64,000 bases of DNA from Amaranthus tricolor (Eukaryota > Streptophyta > Magnoliopsida > Caryophyllales > Amaranthaceae): NCBI RefSeq assembly GCF_026212465.1, contig NC_080057.1:21596147-21660146 (forward strand), given 5' to 3'. This document shows, in pieces, positions 61,255-64,000 of this stretch. The notes below the pieces were generated by a model, which did no database searches, had not been told where the DNA came from, and worked only from the letters and a program-made list of their open reading frames with translations. The translations under genes and the position numbers were made by a program. The stretch's first letter is position 1; each line of letters starts with the position of its first letter.

Positions 61255-61777
61255 ATGTCAGCATATGACCATGTTGTTAGTGGTAAGCTGAAACTGAAAG
61301 GAAAAGCATTGGATGTAAAAACCGGTGGCATAAAAAAGAAGAAGAAGAAGCAAAAGAAACAACATGAGGAGGTTTCAGAAATAAAACAAGATGCCAATTT
61401 AGATGGTTAGTTTCCGATCTTCATTCTACGCAGTTAATACCGCAACATTCCGTTCATCCAACGCCATAAAAAATTATTCGCAGATTCCATATCCTCATCT
61501 GACTTTTTGTGCAGATGGGAATGCAGAATTATCAGTTGTTACCAACGAAGACGATAACAATGAATCAGACAAGTCAACCCGAAAAGACAAGGCCCTAAAC
61601 TTTGCTGATCATTTAACCCCAGCAGAAAAACGATATATCGAGCAGAGAGAGCAGCTTGATGTCCACAAGTATGCAAAAATGTCCAAGAATTCTCATCGTG
61701 ACCGTCTAGACGACTTCAATCAGTATCTAGCCAATTTGAGTGAGCATTATGACATACCTAAAGTTGGCCCTGGCTAA
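61255..61777 (+). CDS. FAM32A-like: FAM32A-like small nuclear protein, copy 2
   Basis: Exons 61255-61405 and 61515-61777 encode the same 137 residues as copy 1, and I saw no coding difference between them. One intron base near the acceptor differs (catctgac against catatgac). The probable 5'-UTR exon at about 59638-59836 and the acceptor before the ATG are also kept, so this copy could be expressed. Identity of coding exons alongside differing introns and flanks fits a very recent duplication or two alleles. Confidence 0.88.
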
Positions 61778-62466
61778 ATCTTCTCAAGATGTTTAATGCA
61801 CTTTCATGTCGAGTTCTTGTACATTAGGTAGTTCATTGTTTTGCGATTTCTGATTTCTTGGGTATGTTTCTACTGAGCATTCCTCGAACAGCTTCTGTAA
61901 TCAGAGCTTGTAGTATTGTGTACCAAACCTTCACTTGTTTGAGAATTACTGTCTGTATTTCATTCGATTTTCGACTGCACATTCCTGTAATCAGAGCTTG
62001 TAGCCATGTAGTATTTTCATTCGATTTTAGAGTAAAAAATGTAAGATTTTATTTGCATTGTCAAGGGTGAATATATACATATTGAAGAGGCGTTCAAAAC
62101 AGACCTAAAGATTTGATATTTACCCGGCCTTGTAATCGAATTCGACTTGACCCTACTTCAAAAATAAATGTAAAACTATGTAAAAAATCAATGTGAACAC
62201 AAGATCTGATTTTTCACTGATTCAAAATACATAATCCGAAATCAACCCGATGATCCGAAGGAACAACTCTACTCAAATAAATTATCTTTGGGTGAAATTT
62301 TAGTTTCAAGACTTCATTTATCTCTTCTTATTAACTATTGGTCTTTCACCATTTTACAATCCTTTTTTGCTTATGGAAGGAAAATTATATTGAGCATAAC
62401 TAGAAGAGTAATTCTTTTTTAATTTTTCAATTTTGCTTAGTTCTTATTACTAGGGGAATAAATAAA

Positions 62467-62962
62467 AGGAAATTTTACATGGTAGTATCGAACTATTATG
62501 AAACATCAACGGTAGCATTTTTGTTTTATTTTTTCACATGGTAGCATCTAATTTATGTTTCATCTAAATGCGGTAACATTTTCTGTTAAATTCTTGTCAA
62601 TTTTTGTTTAATTCACCATTTTGACGATTTTACCCTCATTAAGTATTGGCTCTTGTCTTTATAATTTGCTTTAAACATTTGAGAGCGTTGATAAATTAAA
62701 CGGTGAATAAAATGTCAAAATGGTGAATTAAACATTTGAGAGCATAAAAATGGTTTAGGGAAAATTATAAAGACAACAACCAACACTTAATAAGGGTAGA
62801 AACATTGAAATGGTGAATTAAACGGAAATTGACAAGAATTTAACAAAAAATACTACGGCAGTTAGATAAGGCATAAACTGGATGCTACCAAGTGGAAAAA
62901 TTTTACAAAATTGTTACTAGTGGCGTTTCATGAAAGTTCGATGCTATCATGTGGAATTTCAC
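62467..62962. mobile_element. Mutator-type foldback element, small copy, unit 2
   Basis: Duplicate of the element at 41393-41888, with the same 9-base flanks and a few substitutions. It came with the large duplication rather than by a new insertion. Confidence 0.8.
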
Positions 62963-63939
62963 ATAAATAAATTTGAGCATAACTAATTTGTATTTTGGAT
63001 AAATCCTACTCTTTTTTTTCTCTAAATTAGCAATAATTTTTCATTTTAGTTCGTTTTGTTGATTTTATATTCTTTCTTTTTTTTGACAAATGTTCTAATT
63101 TTTTCTTTTAATCTCGTCCACAAATTTATTTTCTTTTCAATTTAACCGTTTATTTTTATCATCTACTAATATCTTTTTGTCGTATCACCAACTAAATTAC
63201 TCTTTTCGAGACTCACACTTATCTTGATTAGGATTAATATTATATTCTCTCTTATTCACTATTATTGTCTCATTTGGTTTTTTGATACAATTCATATCAC
63301 TCTTGATTTGTATAAGTTGAAACATAGGGTCAAATGAGATCTTGTTTGATTTATCTCAATGTAAATTTTACTAACATTAACATTTTATAATTTTTAATTA
63401 AACACAATTTGAAATATTTATGATTCAATATATGCATTGACAAACGTACAAAAACCAAATAAGATAATATTAGTAAATAGGAAAAGCAAAATATATAAAA
63501 ATCATAAACAATCATATTCATGTCTATCAAATTATAAATAAATCTTTTCTCTTTTTTTATCCAAATTTACATCATATCAATCACATTAAACTGTTGTAAG
63601 TTCATCATTGTGAGGACCAAAATAAAGAAATGAATACTATTCTTTATAATTAAAACTTAATTGATAGTTAATTACAAATTTTAAGCAATAAATTTTATCA
63701 TATGGGTCAATTTCTAATTGACCATTTTAATAATTTAACTGTACATGATTACCTTCACTAAGAAGGTCTAATTTGAAAATTTGTGTTTTTTTTTAATTAA
63801 CTACGTAATTAACGGATTGTAAGCTTATTGTTTTGAAAAATGATTTAATTTTGAAAACTATTATATCTTATATATCACATTAAATAAAATTATTTATGAG
63901 AAAACTATTATATCTTTTGGATTCATTTTGGTTTTGTTT

Positions 63940-64000
63940 TTCTATGCAAAACAAAGACAACCAAAAGCTCTTAGCATATTATAATTTGCCATAGCACCAT
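63940..64000 (-). mobile_element. Ty1/copia remnant, unit 2, cut by the window end
   Basis: The last 60 bases match 42868-42927, the integrase end of the copia remnant in unit 1. This shows that the duplication continues past the window. Confidence 0.85.

Larger units (their letters stand above)
56095..64000 (+). repeat. Tandem duplication unit 2, first 7.9 kb
   Basis: Direct copy of 35016-42927. I saw no difference over the first 2.4 kb or so. Further on, single substitutions and small indels are scattered: a 24-base shorter (AT)n run, about 18 extra bases near 59550 and a few bases near 60485. The copy is cut by the window end, so its true length is unknown. A false duplication from assembled haplotypes would look the same. 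Confidence 0.95.

Noticed and set aside
1..64000. tRNA or rRNA genes
   Set aside because: No cloverleaf with proper A and B boxes was found apart from the SINE head near 33028, which lacks a full tRNA structure.

Overview
The window is plant nuclear DNA: AT-rich, with intron-containing genes far apart in a dense layer of transposons. The proteins resemble eudicot homologues. SINE-like repeats and GAGACGGTCT-type repeats make Caryophyllales/Amaranthaceae plausible, but that is only a guess. No CRISPR array, operon, rRNA or tRNA gene was seen.

Layout. (1) 1-4565, plus strand: most of VPS11, a vacuolar HOPS/CORVET subunit; the N-terminal exon(s) lie before or at the window edge. (2) 5334-6817: a transposon with long inverted arms that carry a series of perfect palindromes. 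(3) 8507-19350, minus strand: a membrane-anchored RING-CH E3 ligase of about 251 residues in six coding exons. One intron has grown by insertion of a complete but decayed Ty3/gypsy chromovirus (10828-15754: LTRs, primer site, 5-bp target duplication, chromodomain). (4) 19350-24500: transposon debris, including a GGGTCC-rich foldback element, a LINE fossil and a CACTA-type miniature element. (5) 24579-36850, plus strand: MED8 of the Mediator complex, 12 exons, about 550 residues. (6) 38560-40703, plus strand: a FAM32A-like gene. (7) 41393-45036: two related Mutator-type foldback elements with 9-bp target duplications, the larger one inserted in a Ty1/copia remnant. (8) 46042-46479, plus strand: a small acidic protein of unknown role. 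(9) 48333-54050, minus strand: a WSS1A-like DNA-protein-crosslink protease (WLM domain and two RanBP2 zinc fingers) with a long 5'-UTR intron that holds a minisatellite.

The main structural feature is a direct duplication. Sequence from 35016 onward restarts at 56095 and runs to the window end with very few differences. The simplest reading is a head-to-tail tandem duplication with a unit of about 21.08 kb (35016-56094). The second copy starts inside a MED8 intron, so it has only the last two MED8 exons, followed by a second intact FAM32A-like gene. A false duplication made by assembling two haplotypes is the main alternative.

The host genes are unrelated housekeeping functions: vesicle tethering, ubiquitin ligation, transcription, a small nuclear protein and DNA repair. 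There is no sign that they form a pathway. I found no convincing new molecular system. The most interesting items are the tandem duplication, the palindrome series in the 5.3-6.8 kb element and the Mutator-type element that may carry a captured coding fragment.
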